Below, one piece after another: positions 16,157 through 23,249 of a stretch of DNA of 40,410 bases (position 1 is its first letter; every line of letters begins with the position of its first letter). The position numbers were made by a program, and so were the translations under genes. The notes under the pieces were generated by a model that searched no databases, had not been told where the DNA came from, and saw nothing but the letters and a program-made list of their open reading frames with translations. This stretch comes from a virus: IMG/VR virus record IMGVR_UViG_3300035183_001251, positions 1 to 40,410 of that record. The stretch is one strand, 5' to 3'.

Positions 16157-18625
16157 ATGTTTATAAAGAAAATTATCTTCAGAAACTATAAGCGTTTTCC
16201 CCTATTACAAGCAACTGAAGTAGAGTTTAATTTTGACAAAAAGTTTAATCTCATCATTGGTACTAATGGCTGTGGTAAATCATCACTAATAAAAGAATTA
16301 TCTCCATTTCCAGCTCAAAAGGAAGATTTTTACCCTAATGGCTATAAAGAAATCCATATAGAACATAATAATAAAGACTATATCCTCATTAGCGACTTCA
16401 CTAATAATGAAGCTTCTTACTCATTTATTGTAGACAACACCGAATTAAATAGTAGCCATAATGTAACTACACAAAAAATACTAGTACAAAAGCACTTTAA
16501 TCTAACACAAGACATTTACGATATCCTAATAGGAGTACAGACATTTACCTCTATGTCTGTAACACAGAGGAAAAAACTCTTTAACCAAATATCAGGTACT
16601 AATATTACAGATTTAATTAGTATATACGAAGATACACTTACTCAACAAAAATCCCTACAATCTATGCTTAAAAATACTTCTAACCTTATTCTATCAGAGA
16701 AACAAAAGGTACTTAATGAAAAAGACAAAGAAGAACTAGAAACCCAATATAAGAAAAACGCTTTCTTCATAGAAAAGCTACTATCTATCTACGAGAACTT
16801 AAAATCTATAACAACAGAAAATATCTCACTAAAAGAAGTACAAGAGACTTACCTAAATAAACTTAACCAATATCTAACTTACCTTAAAAAGAACTACATC
16901 ATATCTACCAATAACTACGATATAGATGAAGTCTATGCTTATAATACCTACAAAGAAACCATTAACCAAATATCAGAACTCATAGAAGCTTCTAAAGCTA
17001 AACTACTTCAATATAACTCAAAGATAGAAGCTATAGAAAAAGTATCTAAAGCCAATAAAGAAGAATTATACATAAAACAAGATACCCTTAAAAAGCAACT
17101 AGAATCCTATAAAAACGCTATTAAAACCCTTTATGATAAGTCTATAGTACATGAACTAAAGACATACCTTACAAACACCTTACAGAGCTTTATAGACATT
17201 TTTAATAGCATTAAAGAGCCTTATTATACTAAACAGAACTATGAAGCTACAAGAACTTTAATTGAAGCTATAGACAAAAAAATTAAAGCTATAGATTATG
17301 AAACCAATCAACTACAAGGTAAGAAGAAACACTTATTAGAGCACATTAATGACCCATTAATTACTTGTCCTAAATGTAATTACAAATGGAATATCATTTA
17401 TGATCAATCTAAGGTAGATAAAATAGATAAAGACATTAAACTCCTTAATGAACAAAAACTTAAACTCATAGAGGAACTAAATAAACACAAAAAAGATGAA
17501 GAGCAACTAATAGAGAACTATAACCTTATTAAAAACTACCTTCAGCTTAAAAAACCATTAGAGCCATATTTTAACATACACTTAATAGAACTACAAGAAA
17601 AACTAAAAACTAACCCAATAGAGGCTATATACGTTATTGAACGTATAAACCAAGAACTACTACTACTAGAGAAATACTACAAACTAGAAGAAGAACTACA
17701 AGAGGTAACAACTGCTATTAAACTACTAGAATCTTCTACTGAAAATACACTACTAGAGCTTAAAACTCAATACAACGAAGAACTTAATCGCTATAAGGAA
17801 TATATACATAAAAAGCAACAAGAGCAACTTAACTACAAACAACTACAAGAATCTAGAGCTATATGGTTAAAGCTAAAAAGATACCAAGAAGACATGTCAA
17901 ATAGCCTATCATTATTAAAAGAAAACATCTCTTCTTACTTCTTTAATGAAATTAAAAAATACATAGAATCTGAGCTTACAAGGCTTAATCTAACTAACAT
18001 AGAAATTAAGAATAAACTCAATGTCAATGATTCAGTTATATCAGTTATAGCCCAATATGAAAAAAATATTAAAGAGCTACAAGATAAACTTAAAGTCTAT
18101 GATGCTATACTAGAAGTCATTAACCCAAAATCAGGTCTTATAGGTAAGTTTATAGCTACATTTATTAATAACTTCATAGAGGCTATTAATTCTTCTATAG
18201 AGGAGATATGGAGTTATTCATTTAAAGTAGTACCTTATGACATAGAGGTAGATGAAAAATTTGACTATCGCTTTAAAGTAATGGTACAAGATAGAGTTAT
18301 CTCTAATGATATCACTAAGACTAGTTCTGGTATGAGAGAGATTATAGACTTATCGTTTAAGATAGGGTTAATGAAGTATTTAGGGTTGTATGATTATCCT
18401 TTATATCTAGATGAGTTTGGGATAAGGTTAGATGAGCAACATCGCTCTAAGATGTATAGTGTTGTGTTTAACTTTATCTCTAGTGATGAGTATAGTCAGA
18501 TATTTATGATTACACATACTGATACATCTTTTTCTAATATTAAAAATGCTGAACTATATGTATTAGATGACTTAAATATTAGGTTTAAAGAGAAGACAGA
18601 GAAAATGAGGATTAAGTATGATTAA
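16157..18625 (+). CDS. SMC-type ATPase of the Rad50/SbcC/T4 gp46 family
   Basis: The 822-residue protein shows the complete plan of a recombination exonuclease ATPase. The N-terminal Walker A is GTNGCGKSS at 35-43, within FNLIIGTNGCGKSSL. Long Lys/Glu-rich coiled coils run from about 150 to 400 and 410 to 640, interrupted at the hinge by the zinc-hook motif CPKC at 404-407. The ABC signature is SSGMREI at about 722-728, and Walker B with the D-loop is YLDEFGIRLDEQHR near 748-761. In the family it pairs with an Mre11/SbcD/gp47 nuclease to process DNA ends; no such nuclease gene is in this window. The C-terminus overlaps the next gene by eight bases, so the kelch protein is translationally coupled to it. 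Size is between T4 gp46 (about 560) and bacterial SbcC (about 1050). Confidence 0.88.
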   Translation: MFIKKIIFRNYKRFPLLQATEVEFNFDKKFNLIIGTNGCGKSSLIKELSPFPAQKEDFYPNGYKEIHIEHNNKDYILISDFTNNEASYSFIVDNTELNSSHNVTTQKILVQKHFNLTQDIYDILIGVQTFTSMSVTQRKKLFNQISGTNITDLISIYEDTLTQQKSLQSMLKNTSNLILSEKQKVLNEKDKEELETQYKKNAFFIEKLLSIYENLKSITTENISLKEVQETYLNKLNQYLTYLKKNYIISTNNYDIDEVYAYNTYKETINQISELIEASKAKLLQYNSKIEAIEKVSKANKEELYIKQDTLKKQLESYKNAIKTLYDKSIVHELKTYLTNTLQSFIDIFNSIKEPYYTKQNYEATRTLIEAIDKKIKAIDYETNQLQGKKKHLLEHINDPLITCPKCNYKWNIIYDQSKVDKIDKDIKLLNEQKLKLIEELNKHKKDEEQLIENYNLIKNYLQLKKPLEPYFNIHLIELQEKLKTNPIEAIYVIERINQELLLLEKYYKLEEELQEVTTAIKLLESSTENTLLELKTQYNEELNRYKEYIHKKQQEQLNYKQLQESRAIWLKLKRYQEDMSNSLSLLKENISSYFFNEIKKYIESELTRLNLTNIEIKNKLNVNDSVISVIAQYEKNIKELQDKLKVYDAILEVINPKSGLIGKFIATFINNFIEAINSSIEEIWSYSFKVVPYDIEVDEKFDYRFKVMVQDRVISNDITKTSSGMREIIDLSFKIGLMKYLGLYDYPLYLDEFGIRLDEQHRSKMYSVVFNFISSDEYSQIFMITHTDTSFSNIKNAELYVLDDLNIRFKEKTEKMRIKYD

Positions 18626-19517
18626 GCATGGAAGTATATTAGATAGCTCTATAGTAGAGAATAATGGATATGTTTACTTCATTGGTGGAAATAAGGGTAA
18701 TTACATTACAAGAGTAGCTACTAGTGATTTTATTTCTTACTTTAACGATTATAATGAACTAGAGGATGAAATAGTAGCAGAATTTAAAAAAAATATTACT
18801 TTAACCTCTAGTGTAGCTCATGGTAAGTATATATACATTATAGGTGGTGCGTATATTGATAAAGCTTCAGATAGCGATTATATCTATGATATAGAGAATA
18901 AAACATTAAGAAAACTTAATCATAAGCATCCAGGTGAACCATGTCGTATGAACCTATATAAGGTAAGACATGGTAATGATTACTTTTTATATTCCTTTAC
19001 TGGATTTAACTATTACCATAATTATAAGGTTTATTACACTAAGATTTTAGATGGAGAATTAGATAAATGGCGTAAAGGGATAATGGAGATTAAGTATATT
19101 AGAGGAAGTATAGTACATTATAACTACGTAACTAATGTCTTTGAGCTATATGGTGGTAAAGATTCCCTTAATAATGCTGTAGCTTTATATAGAGAGACCA
19201 ATGAACCATTTGTTGAAGTTTTTCATGCTAGTGATTTAGAGATAGGTCCTATAGCTGATAGTTTTTATTCTGTTTATAGGGATGGATTTATTATAGCTGG
19301 TGGAGTATTTGGAAAAAATAAAAGAACCAGTATCATATACTACATAAAAAGGAATGAATATACAGGAGAGAGTGAATACATCCATATAGGTAATTTAAAA
19401 GAGCCACTATCAGACTTAAATGCTCTTTTAATAGATGACACGTTATATGTTTTATCTGGATATAACGATGATGGTTTAGCTGTAGAGAATTTAGAGAGTA
19501 TCAGGATTAATGTTTAG
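18618..19517 (+). CDS. Free-standing kelch-type beta-propeller protein
   Basis: The 299 residues read as one six-bladed propeller with no shaft or collar part. Blade strands are YVYFIGGN, YIYIIGGA, YFLYSFTG, FELYGGKD, GFIIAGGV and LYVLSGYN. It lacks a signal peptide and the C-terminal LPD...YIKT ending of the fibre paralogues, so it is probably an intracellular or separately assembled protein. The start codon lies inside the last codons of the Rad50-like gene (ATG 18618, upstream stop ends at 18625), and GAGGA precedes it. Kelch propellers usually bind other proteins. Here it could bind the ATPase, be an adaptor or chaperone for the fibre propellers, or be a decoy. None of these is shown by the sequence. 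Confidence 0.75.
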   Translation: MIKHGSILDSSIVENNGYVYFIGGNKGNYITRVATSDFISYFNDYNELEDEIVAEFKKNITLTSSVAHGKYIYIIGGAYIDKASDSDYIYDIENKTLRKLNHKHPGEPCRMNLYKVRHGNDYFLYSFTGFNYYHNYKVYYTKILDGELDKWRKGIMEIKYIRGSIVHYNYVTNVFELYGGKDSLNNAVALYRETNEPFVEVFHASDLEIGPIADSFYSVYRDGFIIAGGVFGKNKRTSIIYYIKRNEYTGESEYIHIGNLKEPLSDLNALLIDDTLYVLSGYNDDGLAVENLESIRINV

Positions 19518-19540
19518 ATGGTTAAACGAAAAAAATAAAC

Positions 19541-19572
19541 TACACCCTATGGCTTAATTACCATAGGGTGTA
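19541..19572. terminator. Bidirectional hairpin terminator between convergent genes
   Basis: Perfect 12-bp arms lie at 19541-19552 and 19561-19572 with an 8-base loop, between the kelch gene stop (19517) and the minus-strand stop at 19582. Confidence 0.75.
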
Positions 19573-19581
19573 ATGCTTTAG

Positions 19582-19896
19582 TTAAAATCTTGGTTTACCA
19601 TTACGTTTTGTTATCCAGAGAGCTGGGTCTGGATTTGAGAAATCAATCTTACGCCCTGTTGTTTGTAACCATTGAACTGCTTGTTTTATTATAGTTTGAA
19701 GACAAGGAGACAATATATCTAATTGAATACTTCTTCTTAGCGTGCCTAATAAGTTACATAACTGTGATTCATAATTACGATCTCCAATTTTTGCAAGTTG
19801 GAGATAATGCTTTAATTTAATCATATAGTCTATTTCTCTTATAGGGTATTTTAATAATATTTTGTCAACATAGTAAAAATCATCTATCTTTTTCAT
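19582..19896 (-). CDS. Small unknown protein, paralogue of the one at 20687-20968
   Basis: This 104-residue protein has an AAGGAG site six bases before ATG 19896. Its middle and end resemble the 93-residue protein at 20687. Both share a helical L-x3-L-x2-A-x2-G segment, then a leucine-serine turn followed by LQ..IK.A..WL...G..I (here LSPCLQTIIKQAVQWLQTTGRKI). Each is small and lies in a run of minus-strand units with the same promoter-like element. They look like early accessory genes of a small family, with no known function. Confidence 0.6.
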   Translation of the reverse strand: MKKIDDFYYVDKILLKYPIREIDYMIKLKHYLQLAKIGDRNYESQLCNLLGTLRRSIQLDILSPCLQTIIKQAVQWLQTTGRKIDFSNPDPALWITKRNGKPRF

Positions 19897-19926
19897 CTTA
19901 ATCTCCTTTTTAAAAACTTAGGGTTG

Positions 19927-19959
19927 AAGTTGGTCTAGCTATTACAGCTAGACCAACTT
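19927..19959 (-). promoter_or_regulatory. Leader stem-loop (14 bp) between promoter element and gene 19582
   Basis: Perfect arms lie at 19927-19940 and 19946-19959 with a 5-base loop. On the minus strand the hairpin follows the promoter-like element at 19963 and precedes the gene start at 19896, so it would lie near the 5' end of the mRNA. It may protect the mRNA or attenuate transcription. A T-run on its plus-strand side would also let it end rightward transcripts. Confidence 0.55.
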
Positions 19960-19962
19960 TTT

Positions 19963-19995
19963 TATATGCAACTGAAAAAAATTCAAATGCAGCAT
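19963..19995 (-). promoter_or_regulatory. Promoter-like repeat element, copy 1 (minus strand)
   Basis: The minus strand reads TTTTTCAGTTGCATATAA, preceded by TGCATTTGAA. It matches four other elements in the window, all upstream of minus-strand genes. It sits between the terminator at 20022-20050 and the gene starting at 19896. This copy is the least conserved at its 3' end. Confidence 0.5.
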
Positions 19996-20021
19996 ATTAG
20001 CTTATATGCTATATAACAAAA

Positions 20022-20050
20022 AAAGAAAAGGGCATATAGCCCTTCTCTTT
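20022..20050 (-). terminator. Intrinsic terminator of gene 20061
   Basis: On the minus strand the stem AAGGGC/GCCCTT (20028-20033 with 20039-20044) is extended by six more pairs after one mismatch. It is followed by a run of T broken by one C (complement of 20016-20029), the classic form. The same core hairpin recurs at 22720-22746 after the paralogous gene. Confidence 0.75.
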
Positions 20051-20060
20051 AATTTAATTA

Positions 20061-20534
20061 TTAGAAGTGATTATGGTGATGAAGGTGATAATGCAGCATG
20101 TGATGCTGCATATACTGATGCATGTTATGCTGGTGGTGTTCAATAGCGTGTCTCATAGAAGCACGCTGTTGCTGTTGAAAGAGTTCCTGTTGACGCAGTA
20201 CTTCTTTCTGAACAGTGTTGTACTCTTTAGTGCCATGACTAGCTTTCATCCCATTGCAATACTCAGTAGTTGATGACACTGAGTATTTCTTGCTGCCATG
20301 ACAAACTTGAGTAAGGGTAACATTGATTTTAGCAATGTCACCGACATAGATGGAGAACTTGCTTTGAAATACTCCATTTTTACACCTGATAGGTGTAGCA
20401 CCACTTGTGTCGTCAATGCGTACATCTTTAATAGTACGCAAGACTGAGAACCATTCCACGATTTGATCAGCAGTCATCATATCGGGATGAGCTTGGATAA
20501 CAGCGACCTTCTTGAGAAGCTTTTGCAGTTCCAT
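20061..20534 (-). CDS. Small unknown protein with a His/Gln/Met-rich tail; paralogue of 22820-23104
   Basis: The 157-residue protein has AAGGAG seven bases before its ATG. Residues 1-100 match the 94-residue protein at 22820 in order: KxLKKxxVxxxHPDxM, then a WxSxL helix, a short loop to VxIDD, then a DxAxxxxTxTQxxxGSxxYxVxSxTxY strand pair. Residues about 105-157 are an added tail: Gln-rich, then strongly His-rich (HHQHNMHQYMQHHML, HYHLHHHNHF). Such a tail could bind divalent metals or form a sticky surface. The gene looks less AT-rich in third positions than its neighbours. It has its own promoter-like element, leader hairpin and terminator, the same three parts as its paralogue. It is probably early; function unknown. 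Confidence 0.65.
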   Translation of the reverse strand: MELQKLLKKVAVIQAHPDMMTADQIVEWFSVLRTIKDVRIDDTSGATPIRCKNGVFQSKFSIYVGDIAKINVTLTQVCHGSKKYSVSSTTEYCNGMKASHGTKEYNTVQKEVLRQQELFQQQQRASMRHAIEHHQHNMHQYMQHHMLHYHLHHHNHF

Positions 20535-20562
20535 TTCTACACTCCTTTTCAGATTGATAAAA

Positions 20563-20583
20563 ACCTAACCACCATGGTTAGGT
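20563..20583 (-). promoter_or_regulatory. Leader stem-loop before gene 20061
   Basis: Arms ACCTAACC (20563-20570) and GGTTAGGT (20576-20583) flank a 5-base loop. On the minus strand the hairpin starts directly after the CATATATAGCAATT part of the promoter-like element, so it would form at the very 5' end of the mRNA. A near-identical hairpin is at 23149-23169. Confidence 0.6.
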
Positions 20584-20617
20584 CAATTGCTATATATGTA
20601 ACTAAAAAAAATCAAAT
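20584..20617 (-). promoter_or_regulatory. Promoter-like repeat element, copy 2 (minus strand)
   Basis: The minus strand reads TTTTTAGTTACATATATAGC followed by AATT, preceded by TGTATTTGAT. It is nearly identical to copy 4 at 23170-23202 and lies between the terminator at 20636-20667 and the leader hairpin of gene 20061. Confidence 0.6.
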
Positions 20618-20635
20618 ACAGCATTTTGTTTATTA

Positions 20636-20667
20636 ACCCTCTATAGCCTTTTTTGGCTATAGAGGGT
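20636..20667 (-). terminator. Hairpin terminator after gene 20687
   Basis: Perfect 13-bp arms lie at 20636-20648 and 20655-20667 with a T6 loop. It ends the minus-strand unit made of the SF2 helicase and the 93-residue gene, and is followed at once by promoter-like element copy 2. Confidence 0.75.
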
Positions 20668-20686
20668 GCTTAATTACATTTTAATG

Positions 20687-20968
20687 CTATTTTTTAATAT
20701 TTAGCACAGGATATATATTAATACCTTCAATTAACAACCAATCGGCTGCTACTTTAATTGCTTCTTGTAGTTCAATACTTAAACGCGACAAATCATTAAT
20801 CCCACATATTGCTTTTAAAATAATATCAACTATTTTTTCCTTAACTTGTTTATTACCATTCGCTGCTTTTAATATTAGAGCTTTTAATTCATTAATCATT
20901 AATTCCTCTCTTACACAATGTGTTTTAAAATTTAAGTCACCTACTTTATACTCAAGAAGTTTCCTCAT
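20687..20968 (-). CDS. Small unknown protein, paralogue of the one at 19582-19896
   Basis: The 93-residue protein starts at ATG 20968 with AAGGGGG six bases upstream. A second in-frame ATG at 20899 also has a good GAGGA site, so a 70-residue form is possible. The helical core ends LSIELQEAIKVAADWLLIEGINI, matching the related 104-residue protein. It begins 46 bases after the stop of the SF2 helicase gene and has no promoter element of its own, so it is probably transcribed with the helicase. Function unknown. Confidence 0.58.
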   Translation of the reverse strand: MRKLLEYKVGDLNFKTHCVREELMINELKALILKAANGNKQVKEKIVDIILKAICGINDLSRLSIELQEAIKVAADWLLIEGINIYPVLNIKK

Positions 20969-21014
20969 GTTTACCCCCTTACAGCGATTGGACGAAAATG
21001 CCTTGATTAAAACG

Positions 21015-22592
21015 TTATAAACAAGTTCTTGCTCTTCTATATATGATATTTTTAGCTCTTGGCTTAAAGATTTCTAATCTCTTATTATGATGATATCTGT
21101 GTTGAGGAACATTAGCACTATATAGATAACAATACTTCACATCTCTATCCTTAAGCTTCCTTAATCTTCCTAGATTCTGTAGATTAGGAGTAGGAGATAC
21201 TATACTTACTGTTTGAATCACAACTCTTAAATTAGGTATATCTATAGCAGTACCAGCTGATTGGTGAGTTGTAACTCTTATATCTGGTTCAATAACATTT
21301 TCATATGGATCTTCTTCACAATACCTCTCTATGCTATAAGCTGATACATATACACTCTTTAAATATTTCACAAGCTCTGTTGCCATCTCAATCGTAGCAA
21401 CGAAGATCATTAACTTATCACCAGGCATATATTCAGCTATGTAATAATCTTCAATAATTTCCTGTATAAGCTCAAAATAACTTTTCTTAATGTTCTTATT
21501 CTTAATTATAGATTGCTCAAAAGCAGCATGTGAATATGCATTTCTACCTCTATAAGCGAATCTTAATTGTCTTAATGTATTTTCACTGATATTATAGCTT
21601 ATAGGATAAATATCGCAATATCTGTCATACTCTTCTTCCTCATATCTACAGTTAGATGGATATACAACATTATGCGCTCTTTTAGTTACTTCTTCTTCAC
21701 TCATAAGTGTAGCTGATAGTCCTATATGCTTTTGTACATTAGTATGTAGTAAAATCTTATATAATCCATGAAAATGCTGATGTGTCTCATCTATGATTAA
21801 TGTTCCTATATTAAGAGTAGGAAATAGATCTATGGGTTTTATCCCAAAGAAGCTTAATGCATAATCTGTATCTGTTTCATATAGGTTTATCCATTGTTTA
21901 AATGTGGTTAGAGAAATAATAGTTATTGGTTGATTATATTGCCCTTCTTGACCAAGTTCTATTAATGCAGCTAGATTTTTACTTCCTTGTACTACCATAA
22001 TCTCTTCTGGCTTAATATGGTAGATTTTATTTATATCTTCTACCCATTTGTCTATATAGGTAGGTAGAATGATTATAGCTAACCTTTTATTTATAGTAGC
22101 TGCTGTAAATAGTGAAGTTACTGTTTTACCTTTACCTGTTTGTATAGGTATTAGGTTAGATTTACATTTAGATTCTATAATGTAGTCATGGATTCTTTGT
22201 TGATAGTCGTATAGTGTCCATTCTTTTTTAGTAGTTAAGTTAAGGGGAGCTACTATATAGTCTGTGTAGATACTTACATTGTCGTTTATATTACCTTCTT
22301 TAAGAGCATTAAACTTATTAAGGTGTATAGGGTAATATTTAGATACAAAATCAACTAGATGGACATATTGCCTTCTATGTAGGTAGAATTCATTGTTTTC
22401 TTTGATTATGCTAGCATATGCTATATATTGTTCTAGATTAGAATCAGTGGTGTTTTTGATGTAGAAAGGCTTTTTGGTAAATTCATTAGGTTTAATTTCA
22501 TAAAACATGTTTAAGAAGTGGTAAATGATGTCTTGGTATAGCTTATCAGCTGTCTTTATAACCACAGATAGATTGTAAAGAGAAAATTGCAT
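21015..22592 (-). CDS. Superfamily 2 DNA/RNA helicase (DETH box, UvsW/RecG-like class)
   Basis: The 525-residue protein carries the SF2 helicase motifs in order. The Q-like segment YDYQQRIHDY is at 128-137, motif I QTGKGKT at 151-157, and ILPTYIDKWVEDI (Ia) near 175-187. Motif II is DETH at 268-271 and motif III is LSATLM at 292-297. Motif V is HQSAGTAIDIPNL and motif VI is QNLGRLRKL, both in the C-terminal domain. It hydrolyses ATP to remodel nucleic acid. The layout with an N-terminal extension of about 120 residues resembles T4 UvsW and other phage recombination or branch-migration helicases. A GGAAGGA site precedes ATG 22592. It has its own promoter-like element and runs on into the small gene at 20687. 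The exact substrate cannot be told. Confidence 0.85.
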   Translation of the reverse strand: MQFSLYNLSVVIKTADKLYQDIIYHFLNMFYEIKPNEFTKKPFYIKNTTDSNLEQYIAYASIIKENNEFYLHRRQYVHLVDFVSKYYPIHLNKFNALKEGNINDNVSIYTDYIVAPLNLTTKKEWTLYDYQQRIHDYIIESKCKSNLIPIQTGKGKTVTSLFTAATINKRLAIIILPTYIDKWVEDINKIYHIKPEEIMVVQGSKNLAALIELGQEGQYNQPITIISLTTFKQWINLYETDTDYALSFFGIKPIDLFPTLNIGTLIIDETHQHFHGLYKILLHTNVQKHIGLSATLMSEEEVTKRAHNVVYPSNCRYEEEEYDRYCDIYPISYNISENTLRQLRFAYRGRNAYSHAAFEQSIIKNKNIKKSYFELIQEIIEDYYIAEYMPGDKLMIFVATIEMATELVKYLKSVYVSAYSIERYCEEDPYENVIEPDIRVTTHQSAGTAIDIPNLRVVIQTVSIVSPTPNLQNLGRLRKLKDRDVKYCYLYSANVPQHRYHHNKRLEIFKPRAKNIIYRRARTCL

Positions 22593-22618
22593 GATGAATC
22601 CTTCCAGTATTTAAAGAA

Positions 22619-22650
22619 CCAATTATTATATATGTTGCTGAAAATTTAAC
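22619..22650 (-). promoter_or_regulatory. Promoter-like repeat element, copy 3 (minus strand)
   Basis: The minus strand reads TTTTCAGCAACATATATAAT followed by AATTGG. It lies 27 bases before the SF2 helicase start codon and after the terminator at 22720. No leader hairpin follows this copy. Confidence 0.58.
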
Positions 22651-22719
22651 TAAATAATGGAACAAAAAACATATAAGGTGATTAGTAGGAATATTTGTCT
22701 TTTAAAGAAATGAAAAAAA

Positions 22720-22746
22720 AAGAAAAGAGCATATAGCCCTTTTCTT
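22720..22746 (-). terminator. Intrinsic terminator of gene 22820
   Basis: On the minus strand an 11-bp stem with one mismatch (22720-22730 with 22736-22746, loop ATATA) is followed by a T-rich run. Its core matches the terminator at 20022-20050. The bases 22747-22819 between it and the gene end hold nothing I recognise. Confidence 0.7.
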
Positions 22747-22819
22747 ATTCAACAATGACAGCAATTGGTAATGTTTTTATTACTTATTTGGTTCTGTCAC
22801 CTCATGTTGAGATTTGTGG

Positions 22820-23104
22820 TCATTTAAAATATTTAGTAACACTAGTTACTAGATATTCCCTAGATCCAGGATAAGTTTGAGTAATAGTAAAGGTCATTAC
22901 GGCAACATCATCAATATAGAGTAAAAACTCGCCATTTTCTTCGTCATCTGGTGATAATAAATATGTCATGACGTTTATATCATCTATACTTACACCTTCA
23001 AGTTTATGAAGCATAGACAACCAATCGAACAATTGGTTAAATGACATTTTATCAGGATGTTGTTCCAAAACAGAAATTTTCTTGAGAGTTTTTTCCATGT
23101 CCAT
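22820..23104 (-). CDS. Small unknown protein, paralogue of gene 20061 without the His-rich tail
   Basis: The 94-residue protein begins MDMEKTLKKISVLEQHPDKM and has AGGAG seven bases upstream. It shares with the 157-residue protein the KKxxVxxxHPDxM start, the WLSMLHKLEGVSIDD segment and the TFTITQTYPGSREYLVTSVTKY end, where it stops. The His-rich tail is missing. The promoter-like element, leader hairpin and terminator are also shared, so the whole unit was duplicated. Function unknown; likely early. Confidence 0.62.
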   Translation of the reverse strand: MDMEKTLKKISVLEQHPDKMSFNQLFDWLSMLHKLEGVSIDDINVMTYLLSPDDEENGEFLLYIDDVAVMTFTITQTYPGSREYLVTSVTKYFK

Positions 23105-23122
23105 TTCAGTTCTCCTAAAAAA

Positions 23123-23169
23123 CCTCTATAGGTTAGAGGACAACACCAACCTAATCACCATGATTAGGT
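23123..23169 (-). promoter_or_regulatory. Leader region with two stem-loops before gene 22820
   Basis: The main hairpin has arms ACCTAATC (23149-23156) and GATTAGGT (23162-23169) with a 5-base loop, matching that at 20563-20583 including its loop. A second, shorter stem CCTCTA/TAGAGG lies at 23123-23139, close to the ribosome site. Both would be in the 5' leader of the minus-strand mRNA. Confidence 0.55.
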
Positions 23170-23202
23170 CAATTACTATATATGTAGCTAAAAAAATTTC
23201 AA
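23170..23202 (-). promoter_or_regulatory. Promoter-like repeat element, copy 4 (minus strand)
   Basis: The minus strand reads TTTTTAGCTACATATATAGT followed by AATT, preceded by TGTATTTGAA. It is almost the same as copy 2. It follows the terminator of the beta-prime gene (23211-23240) directly. Confidence 0.6.
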
Positions 23203-23210
23203 ATACATAA

Positions 23211-23240
23211 GGCAACCAGAAGCTTGGTCTTCTGGTTGCC
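23211..23240 (-). terminator. Hairpin terminator after the RNA polymerase beta/beta-prime unit
   Basis: Perfect 12-bp arms lie at 23211-23222 and 23229-23240 with a 6-base loop, ten bases beyond the stop of the beta-prime gene (minus strand). Confidence 0.75.
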
Positions 23241-23249
23241 ATCGATATA

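Noticed and set aside
18618-19517. A fibre gene truncated at both ends
   Set aside because: It has a complete six-blade set, a normal start with a ribosome site and a stop followed by a terminator. The sequence is far from the fibre propellers, so it is a separate gene, not a fragment.
19541-23240. A CRISPR array, because of many short inverted repeats close together
   Set aside because: The repeats are single hairpins of different sequence at gene ends, with no regularly spaced direct repeats or spacers.
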